Below are positions 1-10,045 of a stretch of 10,267 bases of DNA, piece by piece. The DNA comes from Casimicrobiaceae bacterium (GTDB taxonomy: Bacteria; Pseudomonadota; Gammaproteobacteria; Burkholderiales; Casimicrobiaceae): contig CATPAO010000024.1 of the NCBI GenBank assembly GCA_955652025.1, positions 1-10,267 on the forward strand, written 5' to 3'. Numbering within the stretch: the first letter of the stretch is position 1; the number at the start of each line of letters is the position of its first letter. The position numbers and the translations under genes were made by a program. The notes under the pieces were generated by a model. That model ran no database searches. It had not been told where the DNA came from and was given only the letters and a program-made list of their open reading frames with translations.

Positions 1-964
1 GCTTTACGGGAACGAGCGCGCGCTGCCGCTGCTTCCCCCGTGTGTGCACTATGCGGGCAACGAAAAATTCCTGCGCAAGGCGCTCCTGCTGCAATCCGAG
101 CGCGGCCCGGTGTTCGACGTCGCCGGCGACTGCGAGGATGGCGCACCGATCGGCGGCGAGGCCGCGCATGCGCGAATGATCGCCGGGCTGATCGCCTCGC
201 CGGCCAATCGCTTCGATCGTTTCGGCGCCCGCATCCACGACGTCGGCCATGCGGCATGGATAACGGACGTCGACCTTCTCATCGGGGAGGCGGGCGACCG
301 CATCGCGTTCGTCACGCTGCCCAAGGCCGAGTCGACCGGCGACGTGGAGCGGATGATCGAGGCGTTGGCGAGGGAGACGGCGCGGCGCGGAATCACGCGA
401 CAGATTCCGCTGAGCGTGCTGATCGAAACGCCGGGCGCCGTGCACGATGCGTGGACGATCGCGGCGTTGCCGAACGTCGCGAGCCTCGACTTCGGGACGC
501 TGGATTTCGTGAGCTTCCATCACGGTGCCATTCCGATCTCCGCGATGGAAAGCCCCGGCCAGTTCGATCACGCGATCCTGCGCCAGGCGAAGACGGAAGT
601 CGCCGCCGCCGCGTTGGCGCACGGTGTAGTTCCCGCGCACGGCGTCACGCGCGCGTTGGACGCGCCGGATGTCGTTTACGCAGATGCGCGCCGCGCGCGC
701 GACGAATTCGGGTACCTGCGGATGTGGAGCATCCATCCGTCGCAGATCGAGCCGATCGTGCGGGCGATGTCGCCCGATGCGTCACAAATCGACGAAGCGG
801 CGGCCGTGCTCGTCGAAGCCCAGACGGCCGACTGGGCGCCGCTTCGCGTGCACGGCAAGCTCCACGACCGCGCGTCGTACCGCTATTGCTGGAGCGTGCT
901 GCAGCGGGCGAAAGCCGGCGGGCATCCGGTGCCGGCCGCCGCCGCCAGCCTGTTCACCGCGTGA
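1..964 (+). CDS. HpcH/HpaI aldolase / citrate lyase beta-like (CitE-like) CoA-ester lyase, 5' end cut by the window
   Basis: The frame is open from base 2 to the TGA at 962-964, so the gene probably begins left of the window. A GTG at 44 could start it, but the residues before it (ending LPLLPPC) run smoothly into [13 protein letters not shown] and look like real protein. Visible family marks are the acidic DCEDGAP segment (128-148), LPKAES (317-334), IETPGA (420-437), which carries the metal-binding Glu, then SLDFGTLDF, and a C-terminal [10 protein letters not shown]. HpcH/HpaI and CitE TIM-barrel enzymes cleave or form C-C bonds of CoA esters (citramalyl-, malyl- or beta-methylmalyl-CoA) with Mg2+. 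The substrate cannot be read from the sequence. The stop lies 10 bases before prpB, so the two are probably co-transcribed and translationally coupled. A link to propionyl-CoA metabolism is inferred from context only. Family is confident; exact reaction is not. Confidence 0.87.
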   Translation, partial: LYGNERALPLLPPCVHYAGNEKFLRKALLLQSERGPVFDVAGDCEDGAPIGGEAAHARMIAGLIASPANRFDRFGARIHDVGHAAWITDVDLLIGEAGDRIAFVTLPKAESTGDVERMIEALARETARRGITRQIPLSVLIETPGAVHDAWTIAALPNVASLDFGTLDFVSFHHGAIPISAMESPGQFDHAILRQAKTEVAAAALAHGVVPAHGVTRALDAPDVVYADARRARDEFGYLRMWSIHPSQIEPIVRAMSPDASQIDEAAAVLVEAQTADWAPLRVHGKLHDRASYRYCWSVLQRAKAGGHPVPAAAASLFTA

Positions 965-974
965 CACCTTGGTC

Positions 975-1868
975 ATGACCGCAAACTCACCGGGCGCACG
1001 CTTTCGCGCCGCCGTCGCGGCGGAGAAGCCGCTGCAGGTGATCGGCGCGATCAACGCCTACACCGCGCGCATGGCGGAGCGCACCGGATTCAAGGCGCTC
1101 TACCTATCCGGCGGCGGCGTCGCCGCCAACTCGCTCGGCATGCCGGATTTGGGGATCAGCACGCTCGACGATGTCCTGACCGACGTGCGTCGTATCACCG
1201 ACGTAACGACGCTGCCGTTGCTCGTCGACATCGACACCGGCTGGGGTAGCGCGTTCAACATCGCGCGTACGATCCGTACGATGGTCAACGCCGGCGCCGG
1301 CGCCGTGCACATGGAAGACCAGGTCGGCGCGAAGCGCTGCGGGCACCTGCCGGGCAAAGAGGTCGTCTCGAAGGAAGAGATGGTCGACCGCGTCAAGGCC
1401 GCCGTCGACGCGCGCGCCGATCCGGGATTCGTGATCATGGCGCGCACCGACGCGCTGGCGGTCGAAGGATTGGACGCGGCCATCGAGCGCGCGGTCGCGT
1501 ACGTGGACGCCGGCGCCGACATGATCTTTCCCGAAGCGATGACCGACTTGTCGATGTACAAACGATTTCGGGCGGCGGTCAACGTGCCGATCCTCGCCAA
1601 CATCACCGAGTTCGGCCAGACGCCGCTTTTCACCACGGGAGAATTGCGGGGCGCCGACGTCGACATCGTGCTCTACTGCTGCTCGGCGTACCGCGCGATG
1701 AACGCGGCGGCGCTCAACGTCTATCAGACGATCCGCCGCGAAGGCACGCAGAAGAGCGTCGTGCCGCTGATGCAAACGCGCGCGGAGTTGTACGACTATC
1801 TCGGTTACCACGAATACGAAAAGAAATTGGATGACCTTTTCGCGCAGCGATCGCCGACCGAGAAATGA
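975..1868 (+). CDS. prpB: 2-methylisocitrate lyase
   Basis: A 297-residue cytosolic enzyme of the isocitrate lyase/PEP mutase superfamily. It cleaves 2-methylisocitrate to pyruvate and succinate, the last step of the methylcitrate cycle. Visible motifs are YLSGGG (43-48), VDIDTGWG (84-91) with metal-binding Asp residues, MED (113-115), the catalytic loop KRCGH (120-124) with Cys122, MARTDA (155-160), FPEAM (185-189), NITEFG (209-214) and a C-terminal YHEYE. The KRCGH loop followed by LPGKEVV matches PrpB rather than true isocitrate lyase, which is longer (about 430 or more residues). The ATG at 975 gives [10 protein letters not shown] and the usual family length. The Shine-Dalgarno is poor (ACCTTGGTC before ATG), which suggests coupling to the preceding gene ending at 964. 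An in-frame TTG at 969 is a less likely start. prpC follows after 12 bases. Confidence 0.96.
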   Translation: MTANSPGARFRAAVAAEKPLQVIGAINAYTARMAERTGFKALYLSGGGVAANSLGMPDLGISTLDDVLTDVRRITDVTTLPLLVDIDTGWGSAFNIARTIRTMVNAGAGAVHMEDQVGAKRCGHLPGKEVVSKEEMVDRVKAAVDARADPGFVIMARTDALAVEGLDAAIERAVAYVDAGADMIFPEAMTDLSMYKRFRAAVNVPILANITEFGQTPLFTTGELRGADVDIVLYCCSAYRAMNAAALNVYQTIRREGTQKSVVPLMQTRAELYDYLGYHEYEKKLDDLFAQRSPTEK

Positions 1869-1880
1869 AACGAGGCGCCC

Positions 1881-3035
1881 ATGAGTGAAGCAGTACCGGT
1901 CGCTCCGAAGCCGAAGAAGTCGGTTGCGCTTTCCGGCGTGACCGCCGGCAATACGGAGCTCTGCACGGTGGGTCGCACCGGCAACGACCTGCATTACCGC
2001 GGCTACGACATCCTCGACATCGCCGATGCCTGCGAATTCGAGGAGATCGCGTACCTGCTGGTGCATGGCACATTGCCCACCTTGGCCGAGCTCGCGGCCT
2101 ACAAGTCGAAGCTCAAGAACTCGCGCGGCGTCCCCGCGCCGGTCAAAGTCGCGCTCGAGCAGATTCCCGCTTCCTCGCATCCGATGGACGTCATGCGCAC
2201 CGCGGTCTCCGTTCTGGGCGCCATCGTGCCCGAAAAGGAAGGCCATCCGCTGCCGGGCGCGCGCGACATCGCCGACGGTCTGATGGCATCGCTGGGCTCG
2301 ATGCTCCTCTACTGGTACCACTGGAGCCACCACGGCAAGCGCATCGACGTCGAGACGGACGACGACTCGATCGGCGGGCATTTTCTGCATCTGCTGCATG
2401 GCAAGCGCCCCTCCGAGCTCTGGGTGCGCGCGATGCACACGTCGCTCAATCTTTACGCCGAGCACGAGTTCAACGCGTCGACGTTCACCGCGCGGGTCAT
2501 CGCCGGAACCGGCTCCGATCTCTATTCGGCGATCACCGGCGCGATCGGCGCGTTGCGCGGTCCGAAGCATGGCGGCGCCAACGAATTTTCGTTCGAGGTG
2601 CAGAACCGCTACGACACCGCAGACCAAGCCGAGGCCGACATTCGGCGCCGCGTCGAAATGAAGCAGGTGATCATCGGCTTCGGGCACCCCGTGTATACGA
2701 TTTCGGACCCGCGGAACAAGGTCATCAAGGAAGTCGCGAAGAGATTGTCCGAGGATGCGCACGACATGCGGATGTTCGGCATTGCCGAGCGGCTGGAGTC
2801 GGTGATGTGGGACGCGAAGAAAATGTTCCCGAACCTCGATTGGTTCTCCGCCGTCAGCTATCACATGATGGGCGTGCCGACCGCGATGTTCACGCCGCTG
2901 TTCGTGATTTCGCGCACGGCCGGATGGTCGGCGCATGTGATCGAGCAGCGCATCGACGGTAAGATCATCCGGCCGTCGGCCAACTACATCGGCCCGGAGG
3001 ATCGGAAATTCGTCCCGATCGGGGAGCGTCGTTGA
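1881..3035 (+). CDS. prpC: 2-methylcitrate synthase
   Basis: A 384-residue citrate synthase-family enzyme that condenses propionyl-CoA with oxaloacetate to 2-methylcitrate, the entry step of the methylcitrate cycle. The catalytic triad is visible: His230 in HGGANE, His269 in GFGHPVY and Asp320 in NLDWFS. A substrate-binding Arg is likely in [10 protein letters not shown] (343-352). The length and the short N-terminus without the extra domain of Gram-negative hexameric GltA (about 430 residues) fit PrpC. The position directly between prpB and prpD settles the assignment, although such enzymes often keep some activity with acetyl-CoA. The ATG at 1881 is preceded by ACGAGGCGCCC, a reasonable GAGG ribosome site. 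There is no signal peptide, so it is cytosolic. The gap to prpD is 37 bases. Confidence 0.96.
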   Translation: MSEAVPVAPKPKKSVALSGVTAGNTELCTVGRTGNDLHYRGYDILDIADACEFEEIAYLLVHGTLPTLAELAAYKSKLKNSRGVPAPVKVALEQIPASSHPMDVMRTAVSVLGAIVPEKEGHPLPGARDIADGLMASLGSMLLYWYHWSHHGKRIDVETDDDSIGGHFLHLLHGKRPSELWVRAMHTSLNLYAEHEFNASTFTARVIAGTGSDLYSAITGAIGALRGPKHGGANEFSFEVQNRYDTADQAEADIRRRVEMKQVIIGFGHPVYTISDPRNKVIKEVAKRLSEDAHDMRMFGIAERLESVMWDAKKMFPNLDWFSAVSYHMMGVPTAMFTPLFVISRTAGWSAHVIEQRIDGKIIRPSANYIGPEDRKFVPIGERR

Positions 3036-3072
3036 AATGAGTCTCCTCGAGATCTGAAGGTTTGAACAGCCA

Positions 3073-4515
3073 ATGTCCGCTGCCATTTCCAACGTCCGCC
3101 CCAAGCCCGACAAGGTCCTGGTCGACATCGCCGATTACGCGTCCAAGTTCAAGATCGTCAGCAAAGAGGCTTACGCGACCGCGCACTACTGCCTGCTCGA
3201 CACGCTCGGGTGCGGATTCGAGGCGCTTTCGTATCCCGCGTGCACGAAGCTCTTGGGCCCGATCGTCCCGGGGACCGCGGTTCCGAACGGCGCGAAGGTG
3301 CCGGGAACGTCGTTCCAACTCGATCCGGTGCAGGCTGCTTTCAGCATCGGCGCGATGATCCGTTGGCTCGACTTCAACGACACGTGGCTCGCCGCCGAAT
3401 GGGGTCATCCGTCGGACAACTTGGGCGCCATCCTCGCCACCGCCGATTGGCTGTCGCGGAACGCCGTCGCGCGAGGCAAGCCGCCGCTCGTCGTCCGCGA
3501 CGTGCTGACGGCGATGATCAAGGCGCATGAGATCCAGGGCGTGATCGCGCTCGAGAACAGCTTCAACCGCGTCGGTCTCGACCACGTCGTGCTGGTGAAA
3601 GTCGCCTCGACGGCGGTCGTTGCCAGCCTGCTCGGCTTGTCGAACGAAGAGATCGTGGCCGCGGTCTCATTGGCATGGGTGGACGGCCAGAGTTTGCGCA
3701 CGTACCGCCACGCGCCCAATACGGGGTCGCGCAAGAGCTGGGCCGCCGGCGACGCGACGTCGCGCGCGGTGCGGCTCGCGCTGATCGCCAAAACCGGCGA
3801 AATGGGCTACCCGTCCGTGCTGTCGGCGAAGACATGGGGGTTCTACGACGTCCTGTTCCACGGGCAGCCGTTCAAGTTTCAGCGTCCCTACGGGAGCTAT
3901 GTGATGGAGAACGTGCTGTTCAAGATCTCCTTTCCGGCCGAATTCCACGCGCAGACCGCCGTCGAGTGCGCGATGGCCCTCCATCCGCTCGTCAAGGACC
4001 GGATCGACGACATCGCGAAAATCACGATCCGCACGCACCAATCGGCGCTCCGGATCATCGACAAGCAAGGTCCGCTCGCCAACCCCGCCGACCGCGACCA
4101 TTGCCTCCAATACATGATCGCGGTGCCGCTGATGCACGGCCGGCTGACGGCGGCGGACTACGAGGACAACATCGCGTCCGACCCGCGAATCGACGCGCTG
4201 CGCGCCAAGATGACGTGCATCGAGGACAAGAAGTTCTCGCGCGATTATCTCGATCCCGCCAAGCGCTCGATCGCGAACGCCATCACCGTCGAGTTCAACG
4301 ACGGCAGCCGCACGAAGGAAGTAGTCGTCGAATATCCGATCGGGCATCGCCGCCGCCGCAAGGAAGGCATCCCGCTGTTGATCGACAAATTCCGCATCAA
4401 CCTCGCCCGCCGCTTTCCAGGAAAGCAACAGCGAGCGATTCTCGACATCGCGCTCGACGCCAAGCGGCTGGAAGTCACACCTGTGCACGAATTCGTCGAT
4501 ATGATGACGATCTGA
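3073..4515 (+). CDS. prpD: 2-methylcitrate dehydratase (MmgE/PrpD family)
   Basis: A 480-residue cytosolic protein; E. coli PrpD is of similar length (about 483). It dehydrates 2-methylcitrate to 2-methyl-cis-aconitate without an iron-sulfur cluster, and family members can also act on citrate. Visible family segments are the helical N-terminal domain with RWLDFNDTW (97-105), GHPSDN (111-116), a HEIQG segment near 152-156, GLDHV (168-172), then [19 protein letters not shown] and [10 protein letters not shown] further on, and a C-terminal YPIGHRRRR stretch. There are no aconitase-type Fe-S cysteines. The ATG at 3073 gives [13 protein letters not shown], a normal family start. The ribosome site is weak (GAAGG at 3056-3060, 12 bases away), so translation may depend partly on the upstream flow. 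The product is handed to an aconitase, here encoded two genes downstream. Confidence 0.95.
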   Translation: MSAAISNVRPKPDKVLVDIADYASKFKIVSKEAYATAHYCLLDTLGCGFEALSYPACTKLLGPIVPGTAVPNGAKVPGTSFQLDPVQAAFSIGAMIRWLDFNDTWLAAEWGHPSDNLGAILATADWLSRNAVARGKPPLVVRDVLTAMIKAHEIQGVIALENSFNRVGLDHVVLVKVASTAVVASLLGLSNEEIVAAVSLAWVDGQSLRTYRHAPNTGSRKSWAAGDATSRAVRLALIAKTGEMGYPSVLSAKTWGFYDVLFHGQPFKFQRPYGSYVMENVLFKISFPAEFHAQTAVECAMALHPLVKDRIDDIAKITIRTHQSALRIIDKQGPLANPADRDHCLQYMIAVPLMHGRLTAADYEDNIASDPRIDALRAKMTCIEDKKFSRDYLDPAKRSIANAITVEFNDGSRTKEVVVEYPIGHRRRRKEGIPLLIDKFRINLARRFPGKQQRAILDIALDAKRLEVTPVHEFVDMMTI

Positions 4516-4544
4516 CGCACCGCCTCAATCTTGGAGACCTCCCC

Positions 4545-5048
4545 ATGAATCATTGGCTGCTCGCCTTCTGCGCCCTCGCGGCGCCGCTCGCGGCGATCGC
4601 GCAGGATTTTCCGAAGCTCAAGCCGGGCCTGTGGGAGATGTCGAACACGTCGTTACGGCGCAACGACGCGGCGCCGGTGAAGAGCACGCTTTGCCTCGAC
4701 GCCTCGGTCCAGCAGGATATGATCCGGATGGCGTCCGGTGCGATGCAAGGCATGTGCAGCAAGCACGACGTCAAATACAGTGGCAACAAAATCACCGCCG
4801 AAGGGATCTGCAAGATCGGCGACTCGACGATGAGGTCGCAATCGGTGATGACGATGTCCGGCGACTCGGCGTACCGGACCGTGGCGCATGCAACGTTCGA
4901 TCCGCCGTTCGCCGGTACGACGGAATCCACTTCCGTGATCGAAGGTCGCCACGTCGGCGCCTGCAAGCCGGGCCAGCGGCCCGGCGACATGACGTTGCCC
5001 AACGGGCAGACGATGAATATCCGCGCGATGATGGGCGGCGGCAAGTAG
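4545..5048 (+). CDS. Exported DUF3617 family protein
   Basis: A 167-residue small secreted protein of unknown function. The N-terminus MNHWLLAFCALAAPLAAIA followed by QDFPKLKPGLWEM is a classic Sec signal peptide with likely cleavage after AIA (residue 19), so the mature protein should be periplasmic. The Cys at position 9 is preceded by LAF and does not form a lipobox. The mature start LKPGLWEM and the late GACKPGQRPGDM segment are typical of DUF3617. Four cysteines remain after cleavage (50, 71, 89, 140), enough for two disulfides. The ATG at 4545 follows TTGGAGACCTCCCC, a good GGAG site at about 8 bases. It lies 29 bases after prpD and 36 before acnA, so it is in the operon although it is an envelope protein among cytosolic enzymes. 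Its role there is unknown. Confidence 0.88.
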   Translation: MNHWLLAFCALAAPLAAIAQDFPKLKPGLWEMSNTSLRRNDAAPVKSTLCLDASVQQDMIRMASGAMQGMCSKHDVKYSGNKITAEGICKIGDSTMRSQSVMTMSGDSAYRTVAHATFDPPFAGTTESTSVIEGRHVGACKPGQRPGDMTLPNGQTMNIRAMMGGGK

Positions 5049-5084
5049 GCCCTAGCCGTCGCCCCCTCTTTGGATGCCACTCCC

Positions 5085-7910
<2,826 letters not shown>

Positions 7911-7926
7911 TGTATTGACGCCGTAT

Positions 7927-8000
7927 GCTCCCTCACCCCAACCCTCTCCCCCGCGCGCGGGGAGAGGGAGCGAGATGCGAAGCATCGAGCCGGTGAGGGG
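7927..8000. repeat. REP-like nested palindrome in the acnA / transporter gap
   Basis: An intergenic imperfect palindrome. Outer arms CCCTCACC (7930-7937) and GGTGAGGG (7992-7999) pair. Inside, CCCTCTCCCC (7942-7951) pairs with GGGGAGAGGG (7959-7968) around a CGCGCGC loop, and GATGC (7974-7978) pairs with GCATC (7982-7986) around GAA. The whole can fold as a three-way junction. A competing 8-bp stem is GCTCCCTC (7927-7934) with GAGGGAGC (7964-7971). Its make-up (CCTCACCCCAACCCTCTCCC followed by a G-rich arm) resembles dispersed extragenic repeats familiar from many high-GC Proteobacteria. Only one copy is in this window, so dispersal is inferred. There is no T-run, so it is not a standard terminator. 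Confidence 0.72.
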
Positions 8001-8002
8001 CG
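7992..8002 (+). promoter_or_regulatory. Ribosome binding site of the transporter gene lying inside the palindrome arm
   Basis: GGTGAGGGG followed by CG sits directly before the ATG at 8003 and is the only purine-rich site near that start. It is also the right outer arm of the palindrome, so folding of the transcript would hide it. The pairing is seen in the sequence; an effect on translation is inference. Confidence 0.45.
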
Positions 8003-8893
8003 ATGAAATCAATCATCACGGAACACTCGCATGCGCTGAGGCACGCGCTGCCGCTGTTCCTGATCGCCGGTTTCTGCCTGTCGTCGCTCGACACGACGGC
8101 CAAATATCTGGTCCGCGACCATTCGCTGCTGCTGGTCGTGTGGGCGCGCTACGCGGGCCAAACGCTGGTCGTGACGCCGTTCGCCTTGGCCAGCGCGGGA
8201 CCGGGTTTTTGGCGCACGCGACGGCTGCCACTGCAACTCGCCCGCTCGGCGTTTCTGCTCGGCGCAACCGGCTGCTTTTTCGGCGGCCTGCGCTTTCTGC
8301 CGCTGGCCGAGGCGTCTTCGATCACGTTCCTCGCGCCGATTATCGTCGCGGCACTCTCGTATCCGCTGCTCCGCGAGCGGCCGACCCGACCGCGCATCGT
8401 CGCGTCGATTGCCGGCTTTCTCGGCATCCTGATCCTGTTGCGGCCCGGATCGTCGGTCTTCCACCCGGCGGCGCTGCTGCTGATCGTCGCCGCGGCCTGC
8501 AACGCGCTCTACCAGATGCTGACGCGCAAGTTGTTGGGCGAAGCGCTGCATACGACGCTGTTTTACAGCGCGATCGTCGGAACCGTCGGCTTGACCGCGC
8601 TGCTGCCGTTCGCGCTCATCGAATCGGCGCTTACGCTATCCGACGCGTTCCTGCTCGTCTTGCTCGGCGCGTTGGCCGGCCTGGGTCATTGGTTTCTGAC
8701 GCGCGCCTACATGATGGCGCCCGCGTCGCAGCTCACGCCATTCACCTATTTGCAAATCGTGTGGGCGACCGCATTTGGCTTCCTTGTATTCGGCCAGCAC
8801 CCCGACGGATGGTCAGCGGTCGGCATGGCGATCATCGCTGTGAGCGGGTTGTTACTTGCCGGCGCCGAACGCCGGCGATTTCGGCGGGGCTAA
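8003..8893 (+). CDS. EamA/DMT-family inner-membrane transporter
   Basis: A 296-residue, very hydrophobic protein with about ten predicted membrane helices, the standard size and layout of the drug/metabolite transporter superfamily. Two EamA-type repeats are apparent: roughly 14-147 and 155-290. Typical family stretches are RFLPLAEASSITFLAPI (97-113) at the end of the first repeat and the matching YMMAPASQLTPFTYLQ (236-251) in the second. The cytoplasmic tail ERRRFRRG is positively charged. Such proteins export or import small metabolites (amino acids, nucleobases, quorum-type compounds), and substrate cannot be told from sequence. The ATG at 8003 gives MKSIITEHSHALRHALPL, with the ribosome site inside the palindrome. 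It sits 92 bases after acnA and is separated from the methylcitrate operon by that palindrome, so co-regulation is uncertain. A G+C-rich 7-bp stem (8858-8876) lies in its last codons. Confidence 0.88.
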   Translation: MKSIITEHSHALRHALPLFLIAGFCLSSLDTTAKYLVRDHSLLLVVWARYAGQTLVVTPFALASAGPGFWRTRRLPLQLARSAFLLGATGCFFGGLRFLPLAEASSITFLAPIIVAALSYPLLRERPTRPRIVASIAGFLGILILLRPGSSVFHPAALLLIVAAACNALYQMLTRKLLGEALHTTLFYSAIVGTVGLTALLPFALIESALTLSDAFLLVLLGALAGLGHWFLTRAYMMAPASQLTPFTYLQIVWATAFGFLVFGQHPDGWSAVGMAIIAVSGLLLAGAERRRFRRG

Positions 8894-8917
8894 GAGGCTC
8901 GCGTACGGCAAATCGGC

Positions 8918-8923
8918 TATAAT
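8918..8923 (+). promoter_or_regulatory. Sigma-70 type -10 box of the lipoprotein gene
   Basis: A perfect TATAAT in GGCTATAATCG, 24 bases after the transporter stop. Expected transcription start is near 8930, giving a leader of about 63 bases. No good -35 hexamer is seen at 16-18 bases upstream (AGGCTC at 17) and there is no extended TG, so strength may depend on the -10 alone or on an activator. Confidence 0.65.
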
Positions 8924-8941
8924 CGTTCACTGACGGCGGTC

Positions 8942-8976
8942 GCTTGAAAGGCCTGCCGCCAAAGCCACTTTCAAGC
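8942..8976 (+). promoter_or_regulatory. Inverted repeat in the leader of the lipoprotein gene
   Basis: GCTTGAAAG (8942-8950) and CTTTCAAGC (8968-8976) form a perfect 9-bp stem with a 17-base loop. It lies between the inferred transcription start and the ribosome site GGGAGAA (8980-8986), without covering that site. It could stabilise the messenger or be a protein-binding site. No T-run follows, so it is not an attenuator of the usual kind. Confidence 0.5.
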
Positions 8977-8992
8977 CCCGGGAGAATCCACA

Positions 8993-9313
8993 ATGAAGAT
9001 ACGCACGCTCGCCGCATTGACGGCGATGGCGCTGGCCACGACGCTCGTCGCGTGCGGCCAGCAGTCGAGTTCCACGCAACAGGCGTCGAAGGCCGCCGAC
9101 GCCACGAAGGACGCCGCCAAGGCGACCATGGACGCCACCAAGGACGCGGCGAAGACCACGGCGGATGCGACCAAGGATGCCGCCAGCTCTGCCGCCGATG
9201 CCACCAAGGACGCGGCCGCGAAAGCCGCCGACGCCACCAAGGACGCGGCTGGGAAAGCCGCCGACGCGGTGAAAGACGCCGCCGACAAGGCAAAGGACGC
9301 CGCGAAGAAGTAG
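8993..9313 (+). CDS. Small lipoprotein made of six 11-residue Ala/Lys/Asp repeats (LEA-like)
   Basis: A 106-residue predicted lipoprotein. The signal peptide MKIRTLAALTAMALATTLVA ends in the lipobox LVA before Cys21. Gly22 at +2 gives no inner-membrane retention signal, so the outer membrane is likely. A Ser/Gln linker (22-34) leads to six consecutive 11-residue units (35-45, 46-56, 57-67, 68-78, 79-89, 90-100) of consensus ADATKDAAxKA and a lysine tail KDAAKK. Hendecad Ala/Lys/Asp repeats are expected to form long amphipathic helices, as in group 3 LEA proteins and some right-handed coiled coils. There is no aromatic residue and, besides Cys21, no other cysteine. The ATG at 8993 follows GGGAGAATCCACA, a good ribosome site. 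It has its own promoter and terminator, so it is monocistronic. A stress-protective or envelope-spacer role is inference, and I recognise no named family. Confidence 0.9.
   Translation: MKIRTLAALTAMALATTLVACGQQSSSTQQASKAADATKDAAKATMDATKDAAKTTADATKDAASSAADATKDAAAKAADATKDAAGKAADAVKDAADKAKDAAKK
9095..9292 (+). repeat. Six in-frame tandem 33-bp repeats within the lipoprotein gene
   Basis: Units start at 9095, 9128, 9161, 9194, 9227 and 9260. The best-kept core is GACGCCACCAAGGACGC. Units 4 and 5 differ at only three of 33 bases, suggesting a recent duplication, while units 1 and 6 are more diverged. Copy number could vary between strains by slippage or recombination without breaking the frame. 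Confidence 0.88.
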
Positions 9314-9339
9314 TCGCGTTTCGCGAAGCAGTCGAGCGC

Positions 9340-9374
9340 AACGGCCGTCGCACGCGACGGCCGTTTCTCATTTT
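9340..9374 (+). terminator. Rho-independent terminator after the lipoprotein gene
   Basis: A perfect 11-bp stem: AACGGCCGTCG (9340-9350) and CGACGGCCGTT (9355-9365) with loop CACG, followed by TTTCTCATTTT. It begins 27 bases after the stop. On the minus strand no T-run follows, so it serves the plus strand, although the stem could also slow convergent transcription leaving parA. A small hairpin TCGCG-TTT-CGCGA (9314-9326) precedes it. Confidence 0.85.
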
Positions 9375-9400
9375 GGCGGCGTACAGTCTCGCGCGGTCGA

Positions 9401-10045
9401 TCATCCGCCACGCGCCGGCGCATGGCGCGCAATCCAGCGTGTCAGCGGCCGCCATTGCTCCCAGTCCTGCTCGGCGCGTGAGCGCGGCAGATCGAACACC
9501 GACATTCCGTCGCGCGCGCAGTAAACGTAGACCTGCGTGTCCCGTAAATGCGCGATCACCGGAAAGTCGAATGACTTGAGGAATTCGTCCAACTCGCCCG
9601 CGGCGCGCGTGCGCGCATCGACGCGATTGGCAACGATGCCGAGCGCCAAGGCTCCTTGCCTGACCGCCTTATATTCGGCGAGCGTCGCAAGAAAACGTTC
9701 CGTGGCCGCCATATCGAACGTCGACGCCCCGAGCGGCACCAGCATCACGTCGGCGCGCCGCACCGCATCGCGCAGGCTTTCGCCATGCGACCCGGCCGCG
9801 GTGTCGACGACGGTCCACTGCGGATCGTAGTCCTTGAGATCCTTTTTCTTTGCATCGCCGTCGTGGCCGACGATGGCCGGAAAAAGCGGCGGACGGCGCC
9901 GCAACCATTGCGTCGACGAGCGCTGCGGATCGGCGTCGGCAAGCACGACCCGCTGGCGCTTGCCGGCGAGCCAGCCTGCGATGTTGGTGGCGAGCGTCGT
10001 TTTGCCGCTGCCGCCTTTCGGATTGGCGATCACAATCGTCTGCAC
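9401..10045 (-). CDS. Orphan ParA/MinD-type P-loop ATPase
   Basis: A 214-residue cytosolic ATPase of the deviant Walker A (ParA/MinD/CbiA) group. Visible are IANPKGGSGKTT (6-17) with signature Lys10 and P-loop Lys15, the Walker A' region VVLADADPQRSSTQW (33-47), and the Walker B region WTVVDTAAG with Asp81. It is short and lacks the N-terminal DNA-binding extension of plasmid P1-type ParA, so it resembles small type Ib or stand-alone ParAs. No parB-like gene or parS-like site is visible nearby. The start is GTG (10043-10045), supported by GGGGAGG five bases upstream (10051-10057 on the plus strand) and by the P-loop lying right at the N-terminus, as is usual. Members of the family position chromosomes, plasmids, chemoreceptor arrays, flagella or carboxysomes; which applies is not evident. 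It is convergent with the lipoprotein gene. Confidence 0.9.
   Translation of the reverse strand: MQTIVIANPKGGSGKTTLATNIAGWLAGKRQRVVLADADPQRSSTQWLRRRPPLFPAIVGHDGDAKKKDLKDYDPQWTVVDTAAGSHGESLRDAVRRADVMLVPLGASTFDMAATERFLATLAEYKAVRQGALALGIVANRVDARTRAAGELDEFLKSFDFPVIAHLRDTQVYVYCARDGMSVFDLPRSRAEQDWEQWRPLTRWIARHAPARGG

Noticed and set aside
3037..3057. Six-codon mini-frame MSLLEI in the prpC/prpD gap, in frame with prpD
   Set aside because: Too short, with no ribosome site, and no sign of a leader peptide or attenuator fold around it.
1104..3128. A 674-codon open frame on the minus strand opposite prpB and prpC
   Set aside because: Its product is low-complexity, Arg/His/Asp-rich sequence with no recognisable motif. 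Long antisense frames are expected in high-GC genes, and the plus-strand frames carry clear catalytic motifs.
8858..8876. GCCGGCG-CCGAA-CGCCGGC stem at the end of the transporter gene
   Set aside because: It lies inside the coding sequence and is followed only by ATTT rather than a T-run, so it was not called a terminator.
7915..8922. Plus-strand frame starting in the palindrome and running across the transporter gene
   Set aside because: Its start is translated repeat (Ser/Pro/Gln-rich), a common false call over such palindromes, and the alternate frame encodes a clean ten-helix transporter.
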